From the NCBI GenBank assembly GCA_001898405.1, contig MKTW01000012.1:248001-312000 (forward strand): a stretch of 64,000 bases of DNA. The letters run 5' to 3'. Made by a program: the position numbers and the translations under genes. The stretch comes from Sphingobacteriales bacterium 44-61. GTDB taxonomy: Bacteria > Bacteroidota > Bacteroidia > Chitinophagales > Chitinophagaceae. The notes under the pieces were generated by a model. That model was not told the origin of the DNA and made no database searches. It was given only the letters and a program-made list of their open reading frames with translations. Below are positions 7,687 to 16,262 of the stretch, in pieces. Numbering within the stretch: position 1 is the first letter of the stretch; every line of letters begins with the position of its first letter.

Positions 7687-10089
7687 TTGAGAATATTTGC
7701 ACTGCTTCTTGGCCTTATCGCCGGGGTGTCCTGCTTTTCGCAGAGTGCCCAGGGATTATTGACTGGTAATGTGATGGATGAAAGAAGCAAGCCGGTAGAA
7801 AATGCTACCGTGGAATTGATCCCTTCCCGCGACACCCTTTCCAAAAAGGCCCAGCTTTCCCTGTCTGACGGCAGTTTTATTTTCCATGATCTTCCATTCG
7901 ACTATTATCAAATCAGGATCAGTTATGTCGGATTTCAAATGCTGGTCATTGACAGTATCAACGTAAGGGCCGAAAGGGCTGATTTCAACCTGCCTGATCT
8001 TGTGCTTCGCGGCAAGACTTCTGAGAACCTGCAGGCCGTGATCGTTTATTCTGAAAAACCACTGATTGAATCCAAAGATGGCAATATCACTTTCAATGCT
8101 GCCGAGTCGCCGCTTAGCGCCGGAAGCAATGCAAGCGATCTGCTGGCCACCGTGCCGCTTGTAACAAAGGACGGAGACGGTAAAATATCCGTGCGGGGAA
8201 AGGAACCAATGATCCTGATCGATGATAAACCTGTACAGCTGAACATGCAACAGCTTCAAGACCTGTTGGAATCGATGCCGGGCAGCTCAATCGAAAAGAT
8301 CGAGGTGATGACCAACCCTCCGCCGCAATACGCTAATGAGCAAGGAGGGGTGATCAATATCGTAACACGGAAAGGAAGGGTAGGGAAGAGCGGACGTATC
8401 AGCCTGTCGGGTGGCAGCCGTGGCGAAGCCAGCATGAATGGCAATTACAGTTACCGCAAACAGGGACTGGTATTTAATATCAATGCAGGAGCAAGTTATA
8501 ATAGATTTGCCGGCAGCGGTTATTCCATCCGCAACAACCTCTATACGGATTCAAGCAATTATTTCAATACCACCAGCAACAATGTAAATAAAGGATTGCG
8601 GCCGAATTTCAGGACCAGCCTTGATTATGATATCACCAAAAAGCAATCGTTCAGTGCGGTATTGCAACTCAATTCCGGCGACCTGGAAAGTCAAAGCCAT
8701 ACAGAATATACCAATATCAATCGTTTTGGACAGATCTACCGGTTGAGCCAGCGGGATATCCGGAGTGAAAGCGAAAACTATAATGGTTCTTTAAGCCTTT
8801 CCTATTTGTTGCGTACGAAGAGGGCAGGGGAGCAATTACGGGTGATCGCTGACGCCAACCGCTCCATCAATCACAACGACAGGCTGTTTTATCAGCAGTT
8901 CTTCAATCCTGATCACACATCCAACGGTATTGATTCAACACAGCGGCAATTGAATAAAAACCGCAACACCGGCTATAATCTCCGGGCGAATTATGACCGC
9001 CCGCTTATTGCACAAAAGACCTTTCTTTCAGTAGGAAGTTTTTATACCAATGTCAGCAATCTCGTAAATGTGGATGCCAGCTACCTGAAAAAACCGGATA
9101 ATGTACCGGCCCCTTTGGACCTGCTCAGCAACCACTTTCGTTTTCATCAGTCAGTTGTTAACCTGCGCGCAGCCTTAAGACAGAATATTGGCTCGAGGTT
9201 CAATATCACTGCAGGTGTTTCAGCAGAGCATACTTCGATCTGGTTTGAACTGTACAAAGAACAGCGTGACGCACGTAATAGCTACTGGACCTGGCTACCC
9301 TTTGCCACTGTTGCAAAGCGTTGGGAAAACCAAACCAGCTTAACGGCCTCCTGGAGAAGAAGCATCCGCCGTCCGGGTATCAATGAACTAAATCCGACAG
9401 TCGATTTTTCTGATCCTTACAATATCCGTTTCGGTAATGAAAAGCTGGAAGCATCCACTGCTGATAATTTTGATTTCGTGTTTGGCAAATCCGACCGGTC
9501 TTATTTTATCAATCTCGGTTTGGGTTATAATCTCGTGAAAGATATTTACAGCCGGGTAAGGACTTTATTGCCAGATGGTAAAACACAGATCAGTTGGGAG
9601 AATATCAGCGGGCGTAAGGAATATGAGGTAAGCACCTGGGGTGGGATAACTGTTGCCCGTAAATGGAGAACAAATATCAGCGCCAGCTATACATTCAATC
9701 AGTACAGCGAATTTGACCGCACAGTGAATCGCTATCGCAATGGCGGATCATTTACTTCCAATATCAGCTCCTCTTATACTCCGAAAGATATCCTGAATTT
9801 CACAACAGGGTTTACTGTAAACCGGTTTGCCAATCCACAGGGATTTGCCCGCTGGAGCTGGAGCATGAACGCCGGTGTGCAAAAGAAATTCTTTGAGAAG
9901 CGGCTTACCGTTACCCTGAATATGATCGACCCGTTTATGCAGCAGCGGAACCGGAGCTATACGTATGGAACCAATTTCAACCTGGAGAATTATAATACGA
10001 CCGCCACACGGAACTTTCGTTTGACCTTAGGTTATAACCTTAGCCACCCGCCAAAGAACCTCTTAAAAAATATTCCCGCAAAAGGATAA
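7687..10089 (+). CDS. Outer-membrane beta-barrel receptor (TonB-dependent-receptor-like) with CarboxypepD-reg domain
   Basis: This 800-residue protein begins with a signal peptide (RIFALLLGLIAGVSCFSQ). It continues with a carboxypeptidase-regulatory-like beta-sandwich (about 25-100, GNVMDERSKPVENATVEL), a plug domain (about 115-215, with ILIDDKPVQL and NPPPQYANEQGGVINIVTRKG in outline), and a long barrel rich in aromatic-ended strands. This matches the outer-membrane beta-barrel family common in Bacteroidota. No SusD partner is adjacent, so a glycan substrate cannot be claimed. The only usable start is TTG at 7687. The frame is open back to a TAG at 7624 but holds no ATG or GTG that fits a signal peptide. 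A 32-bp hairpin follows the stop. Confidence 0.88.
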   Translation: MRIFALLLGLIAGVSCFSQSAQGLLTGNVMDERSKPVENATVELIPSRDTLSKKAQLSLSDGSFIFHDLPFDYYQIRISYVGFQMLVIDSINVRAERADFNLPDLVLRGKTSENLQAVIVYSEKPLIESKDGNITFNAAESPLSAGSNASDLLATVPLVTKDGDGKISVRGKEPMILIDDKPVQLNMQQLQDLLESMPGSSIEKIEVMTNPPPQYANEQGGVINIVTRKGRVGKSGRISLSGGSRGEASMNGNYSYRKQGLVFNINAGASYNRFAGSGYSIRNNLYTDSSNYFNTTSNNVNKGLRPNFRTSLDYDITKKQSFSAVLQLNSGDLESQSHTEYTNINRFGQIYRLSQRDIRSESENYNGSLSLSYLLRTKRAGEQLRVIADANRSINHNDRLFYQQFFNPDHTSNGIDSTQRQLNKNRNTGYNLRANYDRPLIAQKTFLSVGSFYTNVSNLVNVDASYLKKPDNVPAPLDLLSNHFRFHQSVVNLRAALRQNIGSRFNITAGVSAEHTSIWFELYKEQRDARNSYWTWLPFATVAKRWENQTSLTASWRRSIRRPGINELNPTVDFSDPYNIRFGNEKLEASTADNFDFVFGKSDRSYFINLGLGYNLVKDIYSRVRTLLPDGKTQISWENISGRKEYEVSTWGGITVARKWRTNISASYTFNQYSEFDRTVNRYRNGGSFTSNISSSYTPKDILNFTTGFTVNRFANPQGFARWSWSMNAGVQKKFFEKRLTVTLNMIDPFMQQRNRSYTYGTNFNLENYNTTATRNFRLTLGYNLSHPPKNLLKNIPAKG

Positions 10090-10093
10090 CTGT

Positions 10094-10164
10094 TATCCCA
10101 CAAAGACGACGAAGAGCACAAAGAATATTTTTTTCTTTGTGCTCTTCGTCGTCTTTGTGGGATA
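10094..10164. repeat. Palindromic repeat, copy A: perfect 32-bp hairpin
   Basis: Arms 10094-10125 and 10133-10164 are perfect reverse complements around a 7-base T-rich loop. The arm core is CCCACAAAGACGACGAAGAG followed by CACAAAG. It sits between the receptor gene (plus) and tRNA-Gly (minus) and could terminate transcription from both sides. It shares its arm unit with the elements at 42854-42914 and 51568-51689. Confidence 0.95.
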
Positions 10165-10180
10165 CAAATTGCGGGAACAG

Positions 10181-10252
10181 AGCGGCAAATGGGAATCGAA
10201 CCCACGACCTTCAGTTTGGGAAACTGAAGCTCTACCACTGAGCTACTGCCGC
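10181..10252 (-). tRNA. tRNA-Gly (anticodon CCC)
   Basis: On the minus strand a 72-nt cloverleaf can be drawn. The acceptor arm is GCGGCAG paired with TTGCCGC (one G-U), and the D arm is GCTC-AGTGGTA-GAGC. The anticodon arm is TCAGT-TTCCCAA-ACTGA with anticodon CCC, and the T arm contains GTTCGAATC. The discriminator is T and no CCA is encoded, as is usual in Bacteroidota. Only three bases separate its 5' end from the stop codon of the upstream gene on the same strand. Confidence 0.96.
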
Positions 10253-10255
10253 GTA

Positions 10256-10777
10256 TCAGGACTCCGGGTTAATGACTGCAGGTATTTTCTTTGCCAGCCA
10301 GCTTTCCTTCACCGGTATGATCCATTTATTCTCCAGCTCTTCCCTGGTTTGCACCGTATTGTTGATGTATAAAGTATCTGCATCCAGGAAGTCATTTTGA
10401 AATGCATAAGGCAATTGAGTAAGAGGTAACTGCTGTATCTTATCTTTTACAACAAAGGAAAGCATTGTTCTGTCGAACAGGTTAACACTATAACGTTGTT
10501 CTATTTCTTTAATAAAACGCACAGAGCTATCAGTGCTGCATCCGCTCACGCCGGTAACTGTTTCATCTGCCATTAAAATAATGAATTGCCCGAAGAATAA
10601 ATAGGCAGCGCCTTTGACGGGTGTGCCATGAGCTTTCCATTGCTTTGCAAATGCCTGCAATGCTTCTTCAATATCCAATGCTTCACTGATGGAAAATATA
10701 CGGCTGCTTTGATAGATCCATACGCGGGACTGCGGGTCAAAGCTGCTATCAAGCAGGGATTTATATTCAAGGTTCAT
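10256..10777 (-). CDS. Conserved Bacteroidota protein of unknown function (often mislabelled 'ABC transporter ATPase')
   Basis: This 173-residue cytosolic protein contains the segments SRVWIYQSSR, FAKQWKAHG, FGQFIILMADE, SGCSTDSSVRFIKEIE and FDRTMLSFV. I recall these as conserved in a small Bacteroidota family that databases sometimes call an ABC transporter ATPase. No Walker A, Walker B or ABC signature is present, so that label is not supported. It has no signal peptide or membrane helix. A TAATTTTG promoter element ends four bases before the ATG, and tRNA-Gly begins three bases after the stop. The function is unknown. Confidence 0.8.
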   Translation of the reverse strand: MNLEYKSLLDSSFDPQSRVWIYQSSRIFSISEALDIEEALQAFAKQWKAHGTPVKGAAYLFFGQFIILMADETVTGVSGCSTDSSVRFIKEIEQRYSVNLFDRTMLSFVVKDKIQQLPLTQLPYAFQNDFLDADTLYINNTVQTREELENKWIIPVKESWLAKKIPAVINPES

Positions 10778-10781
10778 GCTG

Positions 10782-10789
10782 CAAAATTA
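10782..10789 (-). promoter_or_regulatory. TAnnTTTG -7 element, four bases from the start codon
   Basis: On the minus strand this reads TAATTTTG, then four bases, then ATG (10777). A TTTG (10812-10815) lies 22 bases upstream, within the accepted -33 to -7 spacing. Transcription would begin at or next to the ATG, giving a leaderless or nearly leaderless mRNA. Confidence 0.55.
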
Positions 10790-10810
10790 CGCAAGCCGGC
10801 TTAAACCCTG

Positions 10811-11587
10811 TCAAATAGATTGGGCGATCAGCTCTGCTATGTCCAATACCTGTACGTTTTCTTCTTTTTCTGCAAGTTTGACACCATCAGTCATCATCGT
10901 GTTGCAGAAAGGGCAGGCTGCGGCAATAATGGATGCGCCGGTGCCAATTGCTTCATTACCACGTTCTATATTGACGCGGGTAGTGCCTTTTTCTTCTTCT
11001 TTGAACATTTGTGCACCGCCTGCACCGCAGCATAATCCTTTGCTGCGGCAGCGTTTCATTTCCACCAGTTCGGCATCCAGGGCTTCCAGCACTTTGCGGG
11101 GAGCTTCATAAATATTGTTGGCACGGCCCAGGTAGCAGCTATCATGGTAAGTGATCTTCTTCCCTTTGAAACTGCCGCCTTCTTTTATTTTTATCTTTCC
11201 TTCATCAATCAACTGCTGAAGAAAGACGCTATGATGCACCACGTCATAGTGACCGCCCAGCTCGGGGTATTCATTTTTCAGGATATTAAAGCAGTGCGGA
11301 CATGCGGTAACGATTTTTTTAATGCCATAATTATTCAGCACCTGTATATTCTGGTAGGCCATCATCTGGAACATGAACTCATTGCCGGCTCTGCGGACAG
11401 GGTCGCCGGTGCACATTTCTTCCTTACCCAGGATAGCATAGCGGATGCCTATTTTGTCGAGAATGGTAACGAATGCTTTGGTGATCTTCTGGGCCCTTTG
11501 ATCAAAACTGCCGGCACAGCCGACCCAAAATAGTATCTCGGGGCTTTCTCCGTTGGCGAATAATTCTGCAACCGTAGGGACCTTCAT
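10811..11587 (-). CDS. Cysteine-rich (CCG-domain) Fe-S oxidoreductase subunit, HdrB/LldE-like
   Basis: This 258-residue protein has two cysteine-rich CCG domains of the type found in HdrB, GlpC, LldE and related subunits. The first includes VGCAGSFD, MCTGDP and ACPHCFNILKNEYPE. The second has the signature CCGAGGAQMF with a preceding HDSCYLGR and a following ACPFCNTM. These cysteines bind a non-cubane 4Fe-4S centre in HdrB. The natural partner, a membrane protein with two 4Fe-4S ferredoxin motifs, is encoded at 14309-15640 on the same strand. Together they resemble a split HdrDE or glycolate/lactate oxidase electron-transfer module. The electron donor is not shown by the context. Confidence 0.88.
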   Translation of the reverse strand: MKVPTVAELFANGESPEILFWVGCAGSFDQRAQKITKAFVTILDKIGIRYAILGKEEMCTGDPVRRAGNEFMFQMMAYQNIQVLNNYGIKKIVTACPHCFNILKNEYPELGGHYDVVHHSVFLQQLIDEGKIKIKEGGSFKGKKITYHDSCYLGRANNIYEAPRKVLEALDAELVEMKRCRSKGLCCGAGGAQMFKEEEKGTTRVNIERGNEAIGTGASIIAAACPFCNTMMTDGVKLAEKEENVQVLDIAELIAQSI

Positions 11588-11601
11588 ATTCCAAATTTGT
11601 T

Positions 11602-11609
11602 CAAATCTA
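11602..11609 (-). promoter_or_regulatory. TAnnTTTG -7 element upstream of the CCG-domain gene
   Basis: On the minus strand this reads TAGATTTG, 14 bases before the ATG at 11587. It is divergent from the element at 11645-11652. Confidence 0.45.
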
Positions 11610-11644
11610 AAGACAATTCATTAACAAAGTGATAGTCTTTGTTT

Positions 11645-11652
11645 TATTTTTG
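11645..11652 (+). promoter_or_regulatory. TAnnTTTG -7 element upstream of the ATP-grasp gene
   Basis: The sequence TATTTTTG lies nine bases before the ATG at 11662. It falls inside the reading frame that would start at the GTG at 11629, which supports choosing the ATG. Confidence 0.5.
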
Positions 11653-11661
11653 CCACCCTGC

Positions 11662-12705
11662 ATGCGTATAAAGAAATTTTTCGAGAAACTGTTTAACTGG
11701 GAGTTATGGAACTTTTACATGCTGTATGCTCCCATCGGCCCGGTCTGGTTCTGGTATTGCCTCCGGAGCCGCTCATTCTGGTTTTTCAGCTCTTCCAACC
11801 CGACCATCACTTTTGGCGGATTTGAAGGAGAAGGGAAAAAAGAAATGTATGATCAATTGCCTCCTCACCTTGTTCCCCGTACCATTTATATCCTGCATGA
11901 CCTGCCTTTTGAAGAAGTAAAAAAGAAGATCGCTGAAGCGGGATTTCAATTCCCTTTTGTTGTAAAACCTGATGTGGGCATGAAAGGAGTGCTGTTCCGT
12001 AAAATAGAGAATGAAGAGCAACTCATCAAATACCATGAGCGCATGCCGGTTGAATACATCGTGCAGGAACTGATCACCCTGCCGGTGGAAGTAAGCGTGT
12101 TTTATTACCGCTATCCTGATCAGCAGCAGGGCGTGGTAAGCGGTTTTATACAGAAAGAATTATTGCAGGTGTCTGGTGATGGATCTTCTACTTTAAAAGC
12201 GTTGATAGAACAACACCCTCGTGCCCGCTTCCGTATGGAAGAAATGGAGCACCGGCATGGACACCGTTTTCAGCGCGTTATTCCCAAAGACGAAGTGTTT
12301 TATCTTTCATATGCAGGCAATCATAACCGGGGGGCGCATTTCACCAATCTTCATAAAGAGATCAATGCAAGTCTGCTGGCTGTGTTTGATGAACTGAGTC
12401 ATTATACAGGCCAGTTTTATTATGGGCGTTATGATATAAAGGCATCTTCCATAGAAGATCTGAAGCAGGGAAAGAATTTCCAGATTATCGAGTTCAACGG
12501 CTGTGGTGCGGAACCCAATCATATTTATGATTGCGGGATGAACATCTGGCAGGCCTACAGCGAGATACTCCGGCACTGGAAAGCATTGTATCGCATCAGC
12601 CGCTATAATCATCATAATGGCACTCCTTACTGGTCATTCAAAAGAGGGTGGCAGTTCCTGAAGCAATCCCAAAAACATTTTAAGATGCTGGAGAAGTATG
12701 ATTGA
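11662..12705 (+). CDS. ATP-grasp domain protein (D-Ala-D-Ala ligase / carboxylate-amine ligase-like)
   Basis: From the ATG at 11662 this is a 347-residue protein (an upstream GTG at 11629 is less likely). The N-terminus has aromatic-rich segments (FYMLYAPIGPVWFWY) that may associate with the membrane. The ATP-grasp part follows. FPFVVKPDVGMKGVLFRKI is the nucleotide-binding glycine loop, YIVQELI holds the adenine-contact stretch, and QIIEFNGCGAEPNHIYD supplies the metal-binding E and N residues of the fold. The enzyme would join a carboxylate to an amine or thiol using ATP. The substrate is unknown. It sits alone on the plus strand between the two Fe-S genes. Confidence 0.8.
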   Translation: MRIKKFFEKLFNWELWNFYMLYAPIGPVWFWYCLRSRSFWFFSSSNPTITFGGFEGEGKKEMYDQLPPHLVPRTIYILHDLPFEEVKKKIAEAGFQFPFVVKPDVGMKGVLFRKIENEEQLIKYHERMPVEYIVQELITLPVEVSVFYYRYPDQQQGVVSGFIQKELLQVSGDGSSTLKALIEQHPRARFRMEEMEHRHGHRFQRVIPKDEVFYLSYAGNHNRGAHFTNLHKEINASLLAVFDELSHYTGQFYYGRYDIKASSIEDLKQGKNFQIIEFNGCGAEPNHIYDCGMNIWQAYSEILRHWKALYRISRYNHHNGTPYWSFKRGWQFLKQSQKHFKMLEKYD

Positions 12706-12742
12706 GCCGGGAGTCAAATTATAAATCTTCTTACATTCGTTT

Positions 12743-13444
12743 ATGCACCCCTTACTGCGCATTTTCTTTACAGGTATGTTGGTGAGTTTCCTTGGGTCGC
12801 TGCCCCTGGGAACGCTAAACATTGCCGCTATGCAGATCGCCATTTCTGATGGCATCAGCTCAGCCCTACTTTTTTCTTGCGGATCATTGCTCGTGGAAGT
12901 GGTGTACGTAAGGCTTTCACTGGTGGCAATGGATTGGGTGCGTAAGCAGGAAAAACTTTTCCGTATCCTTGAGTGGGTAACCCTGGCTATTGTTCTGGCC
13001 CTCGCCATTTCAAGTTTTTATGCTGCTGCCCATCCCAAAGTGGAAAAGAATGTGATACTTAGCAGCACGCTGCCGCGTTTTGTGCTGGGTGTTGTTATGA
13101 GTGCCGTAAACCCGGTGCAGATCCCATTTTGGTTTGGATGGAGCACGGTACTGTTTACCAAAAAAGTACTGCTGCCCCGGCAGGACCACTATAATACTTA
13201 CATCGGAGGTATCGGGCTGGGAACACTTGCCGGCAACTGCGTATTTATTTTCGGAGGTCTGTTAATTGCCAGCAAGATCAACAATAACCAACATGTGCTG
13301 AACTGGGTGATCGGCGGTATCTTCTCTATCACTGCGTTGATCCAGCTTTGGAAAATATGGAAGAAAAAAGACGCGGCGCATGACCTGGAACATCCGGAAG
13401 AAGTACATGAGCGTATCAAAACAAAGGTGGATAAAATCAAGTAA
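12743..13444 (+). CDS. LysE-family amino-acid/metabolite exporter
   Basis: This 233-residue membrane protein has five to six hydrophobic helices and the N-terminal LysE-type signature LGSLPLGTLNIAAMQIA. A second proline-bearing motif, SAVNPVQIPFWFGWS, is also typical of the family. A charged cytosolic tail ends the protein (about residues 205-233). Family members export amino acids or related small metabolites, but the substrate cannot be inferred. It lies 37 bases after the ATP-grasp gene on the same strand, so co-transcription is possible. Its stop is only three bases from the convergent dioxygenase gene. Confidence 0.85.
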   Translation: MHPLLRIFFTGMLVSFLGSLPLGTLNIAAMQIAISDGISSALLFSCGSLLVEVVYVRLSLVAMDWVRKQEKLFRILEWVTLAIVLALAISSFYAAAHPKVEKNVILSSTLPRFVLGVVMSAVNPVQIPFWFGWSTVLFTKKVLLPRQDHYNTYIGGIGLGTLAGNCVFIFGGLLIASKINNNQHVLNWVIGGIFSITALIQLWKIWKKKDAAHDLEHPEEVHERIKTKVDKIK

Positions 13445-13447
13445 CCG

Positions 13448-14281
13448 TTACCCCAGTTTTACTGAAGTCATATTCAATGAACCTGCTACCAGTTTATTAT
13501 TGAACAGGGAAATTTCATCTGCTTTATCCTGCAATCCCAATGTATACATCAATGGATAATAATGATCAGGGGTGGGGATGGCCAGTTTTGCCGCAGTTCC
13601 CAGCTTTTCATACTGGATCAATCCCTGGTGATCTCCGCTCAGTAATTTTTCATTGAGGACCTCATTCATTTCTATGGCCCAGTCATAACCATAATTGGGC
13701 ACATTCATTTTATCCCAGGCCACCATACGCAGGTTATGGATGATATTGCCGCTGCCAATGATCAATATCCCTTTTTTGCGGAGGCTGGCCAGTTGTTTGG
13801 CCAGTTCATAATGATAAGCGGCAGGTTGGTCATAGTCAATGCTCAACTGGATCACTGGTATGGATGCATCAGGGTACATCCGCTTCACTACCGACCAGGC
13901 ACCATGGTCAAGTCCCCAATCATGGTTCAGGCCTACATTCGTGCTTTTGATCAGTTCCTTTGTTTCTGCTGCCAGCAAGGGATCACCCGGCGCCGGATAT
14001 TGCACTTCAAACAATTCCTGGGGAAATCCGCCAAAATCATGGATCGTGGCCGGATGCTCCATGGCGGTGACATGCGTGCCGCGTGTAAGCCAATGTGCAG
14101 ATATCACGAGGATCGCTTTAGGCAAAGGCAATTCTTTCCCCATTGCTTCCCATTGAAGGCTGAATTCATTGGTCTCAATGCCATTCATCGGGGAGCCATG
14201 GCCCATAAAAAGAACAGGCATTTTCTGTTCATGAGTGGCCAGGCTATCTGTAAATTTTTTAAGGTTTCCTAAACTGCTCAT
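13448..14281 (-). CDS. ygiD: 4,5-DOPA dioxygenase extradiol-like (class III extradiol dioxygenase, YgiD family)
   Basis: From the ATG at 14281 the protein has 277 residues. It belongs to the LigB-type dioxygenase superfamily. The metal-ligand histidines are in GHGSPMNG, VISAHW and the GSGNIIHNLR stretch, with further conserved DHGAW and TPDHYYPLMY motifs. Characterised relatives cleave catecholic substrates such as DOPA, but the bacterial physiological substrate is uncertain. The frame can be extended to a TTG at 14299. ATG is preferred because FMGHGSP then sits at the usual distance from the N-terminus. It lies 27 bases downstream of the membrane Fe-S gene and may share its mRNA. Confidence 0.87.
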   Translation of the reverse strand: MSSLGNLKKFTDSLATHEQKMPVLFMGHGSPMNGIETNEFSLQWEAMGKELPLPKAILVISAHWLTRGTHVTAMEHPATIHDFGGFPQELFEVQYPAPGDPLLAAETKELIKSTNVGLNHDWGLDHGAWSVVKRMYPDASIPVIQLSIDYDQPAAYHYELAKQLASLRKKGILIIGSGNIIHNLRMVAWDKMNVPNYGYDWAIEMNEVLNEKLLSGDHQGLIQYEKLGTAAKLAIPTPDHYYPLMYTLGLQDKADEISLFNNKLVAGSLNMTSVKLG

Positions 14282-14308
14282 AAGATCATTCAACTTCAAA
14301 AGGAAAAA

Positions 14309-15640
14309 TTATTCAGCCATCTCCGTAGCCCATTTGTCCCTTTCATCGGGAGAGAACTTCCAGGGAGCGAAATTGTTTTCGACATTGCCAAACATAACGG
14401 CCCATTCCTGTGGTGAATTGCTTTCTTCCATCACCAGGTAACGGCGCAGTTGTAAGATGATATCAAGCGGGTTGATGCTTACAGGGCACTCCTGTACGCA
14501 GGCATTGCAGGTGGTGCATGCCCTTAACTCTTCCACGGTGACATAATCATGGAGCAATGTTTTTCCATCATCCTTGAACTCACCCTTATTGGCGGCAATA
14601 TTCTTACCGACCGCTTCAGCGCGGTCGCGGGTATCCATCATGATCTTCCGGGGAGATAGAGCTTTGCCGGTGATATTGGCAGGGCAGGCTGCAGAACAAC
14701 GCCCGCATTCCGTGCAGCTATATGCATCCAGGATATTCTTCCAGCTAAGATCAGCAACATCCTTTGCCCCGAATTTTTTAGGAGGCTCTGCTTCTCCTCC
14801 GGTTGGTGCCAACTCAGGCTGCATGGCATACAGCACTTCGTTTTGGATAGCCGGCATGTTTTCCATTTCTCCCATTGGTTTCAACCGGGCATAATAGGCA
14901 TTGGGAAATGCAAGAATGATATGCAGGTGTTTTGAATAGGGGAGATAGTTCAGGAAGGCGAAAATGCCAACAATATGCAACCACCAGCAAGTTCTTTCAA
15001 TGCCCTGCAATCCTTCATTGCCGACGCCATTCAGCAATGGATGAAGGAATTGGGAAAAAATAAAATTACCGGTAGGGTGAGCAGCATAATGTTCCACTCC
15101 TCTTGCCTGTAAAAGCGTATCGCTCGCATTCAGGGTGAGGAACAGGAGCATCAGAACGATCTCTGTGATCAGGATATAATTAGCATCACTGCGCGGCCAG
15201 CCATTCAGGTCTTTACTGATGAAGCGGCGAAGTTTGAGAACATTGCGCCGGATCAGGAATATGGCACAGCCAATGATCACCAGCACAGCCAGTGTTTCAA
15301 ATGCATTGATCAGGAAAGTATAAAACCCTCCCAGTGGAGCAGCAAATAAACGGTGTGTGCCGAAGATGCCATCCAGCACAATTTCCAGTACTTCTATATT
15401 AATAATGATAAAGCCGGCATATACAAAAAAATGAAGCACCGCCACCAAAGGATTGCGGAACATTTTCTTTTGCCCCAGGGCAAGCAGCAATACATTCCGC
15501 CAGCGGCGGCCCGGTTGATCATTAATGATCTCATCCCTGCCTAACCGGATATTACGGATGATCTGTCTTGCATTTTTACTGAAAAGGAAGATAGCCGCTC
15601 CGCTGATAAGGACGAATAAAATTTGTTGTGCAATTTGCAT
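14309..15640 (-). CDS. Membrane-anchored 4Fe-4S ferredoxin-type electron-transfer subunit
   Basis: This 443-residue protein has about five membrane helices in its first 260 residues, resembling the NarI/HdrE-type cytochrome-b-like domain. A cytosolic dicluster domain follows, with two ferredoxin motifs, CTECGRCSAACP and CTTCNACVQECP. The HdrC-like architecture pairs logically with the CCG-domain protein at 10811-11587, which would supply the second half of the enzyme. The start is the ATG at 15640; a TTG three codons upstream is also in frame. The donor is not encoded nearby. Confidence 0.87.
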   Translation of the reverse strand: MQIAQQILFVLISGAAIFLFSKNARQIIRNIRLGRDEIINDQPGRRWRNVLLLALGQKKMFRNPLVAVLHFFVYAGFIIINIEVLEIVLDGIFGTHRLFAAPLGGFYTFLINAFETLAVLVIIGCAIFLIRRNVLKLRRFISKDLNGWPRSDANYILITEIVLMLLFLTLNASDTLLQARGVEHYAAHPTGNFIFSQFLHPLLNGVGNEGLQGIERTCWWLHIVGIFAFLNYLPYSKHLHIILAFPNAYYARLKPMGEMENMPAIQNEVLYAMQPELAPTGGEAEPPKKFGAKDVADLSWKNILDAYSCTECGRCSAACPANITGKALSPRKIMMDTRDRAEAVGKNIAANKGEFKDDGKTLLHDYVTVEELRACTTCNACVQECPVSINPLDIILQLRRYLVMEESNSPQEWAVMFGNVENNFAPWKFSPDERDKWATEMAE

Positions 15641-15749
15641 AGCAATCAATTACAAGTGCTAATTTACAGCTTGTAATACAGTTTTAAACTTCTTTGCCAC
15701 AGATTGTGCTGTTTGCAGCAATTTTTCGTGGCAATAAACAAATAAATAC

Positions 15750-16250
15750 GTGGCTGCAAAGAATTATATACTCGACGAGGCAGTGGCTGAAAAGAAGCTC
15801 CGCCGGATGGCCCTGGAAATACTGGAAAATAATGCGGATGAAAAAGAACTGGTGTTTGCGGGTATCCATGAAAGCGGAAGCGTTGTGGCAAAGCGTATCC
15901 AGGAGATCATCAGTGAGCTTTCACCTGCTATAAAAACAGCACTGCTAACCATTACACTTGATAAACGTGAACCCAAAGAGATCACGCTTGATCATAAGAT
16001 GGACTTTAACGGGAAAGTTATCATAATGGTAGATGATGTGGCCAACAGCGGTAAAACCCTTTTATATGCCCTGAAGCCATTCCTGGAATATCAACCCAGG
16101 AAAATACAGACGCTGGTGCTGGTAGAACGCAGCCATAATTCTTTCCCTGTAAGGCCTGATTATGTTGGCGTCAGCATCTCCACCACCTTGCAGGAACATA
16201 TTTTTGTGGAAGTGGATGGGAAAAAAGTGCTGGGTGCCTACCTGGAATGA
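15750..16250 (+). CDS. Phosphoribosyltransferase, PyrR-like
   Basis: This 166-residue protein has the type I phosphoribosyltransferase fold. The PRPP loop is VDDVANSGKT, preceded by hydrophobic KVIIM. The FAGIHESGSVVAKRI segment forms the first PPi loop, and the C-terminal part YVGVSISTTLQEHIFVE closes the hood. Overall it resembles PyrR, the bifunctional uracil phosphoribosyltransferase/attenuator. Whether it binds RNA cannot be judged, and no pyr genes are near. It starts at GTG 15750, as no in-frame ATG precedes the conserved region. It converges with the DUF2279 gene 12 bases away. Confidence 0.8.
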   Translation: MAAKNYILDEAVAEKKLRRMALEILENNADEKELVFAGIHESGSVVAKRIQEIISELSPAIKTALLTITLDKREPKEITLDHKMDFNGKVIIMVDDVANSGKTLLYALKPFLEYQPRKIQTLVLVERSHNSFPVRPDYVGVSISTTLQEHIFVEVDGKKVLGAYLE

Positions 16251-16262
16251 GTCGATCCCCTT

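Noticed and set aside
10032-10238. Short minus-strand reading frame over the 10.1 kb hairpin
   Set aside because: It spans the hairpin, tRNA and receptor tail, has no family features and is explained by the repeat.
10256-10777. ABC transporter ATPase label for the 173-residue protein
   Set aside because: No Walker A, Walker B or ABC signature motif is present.
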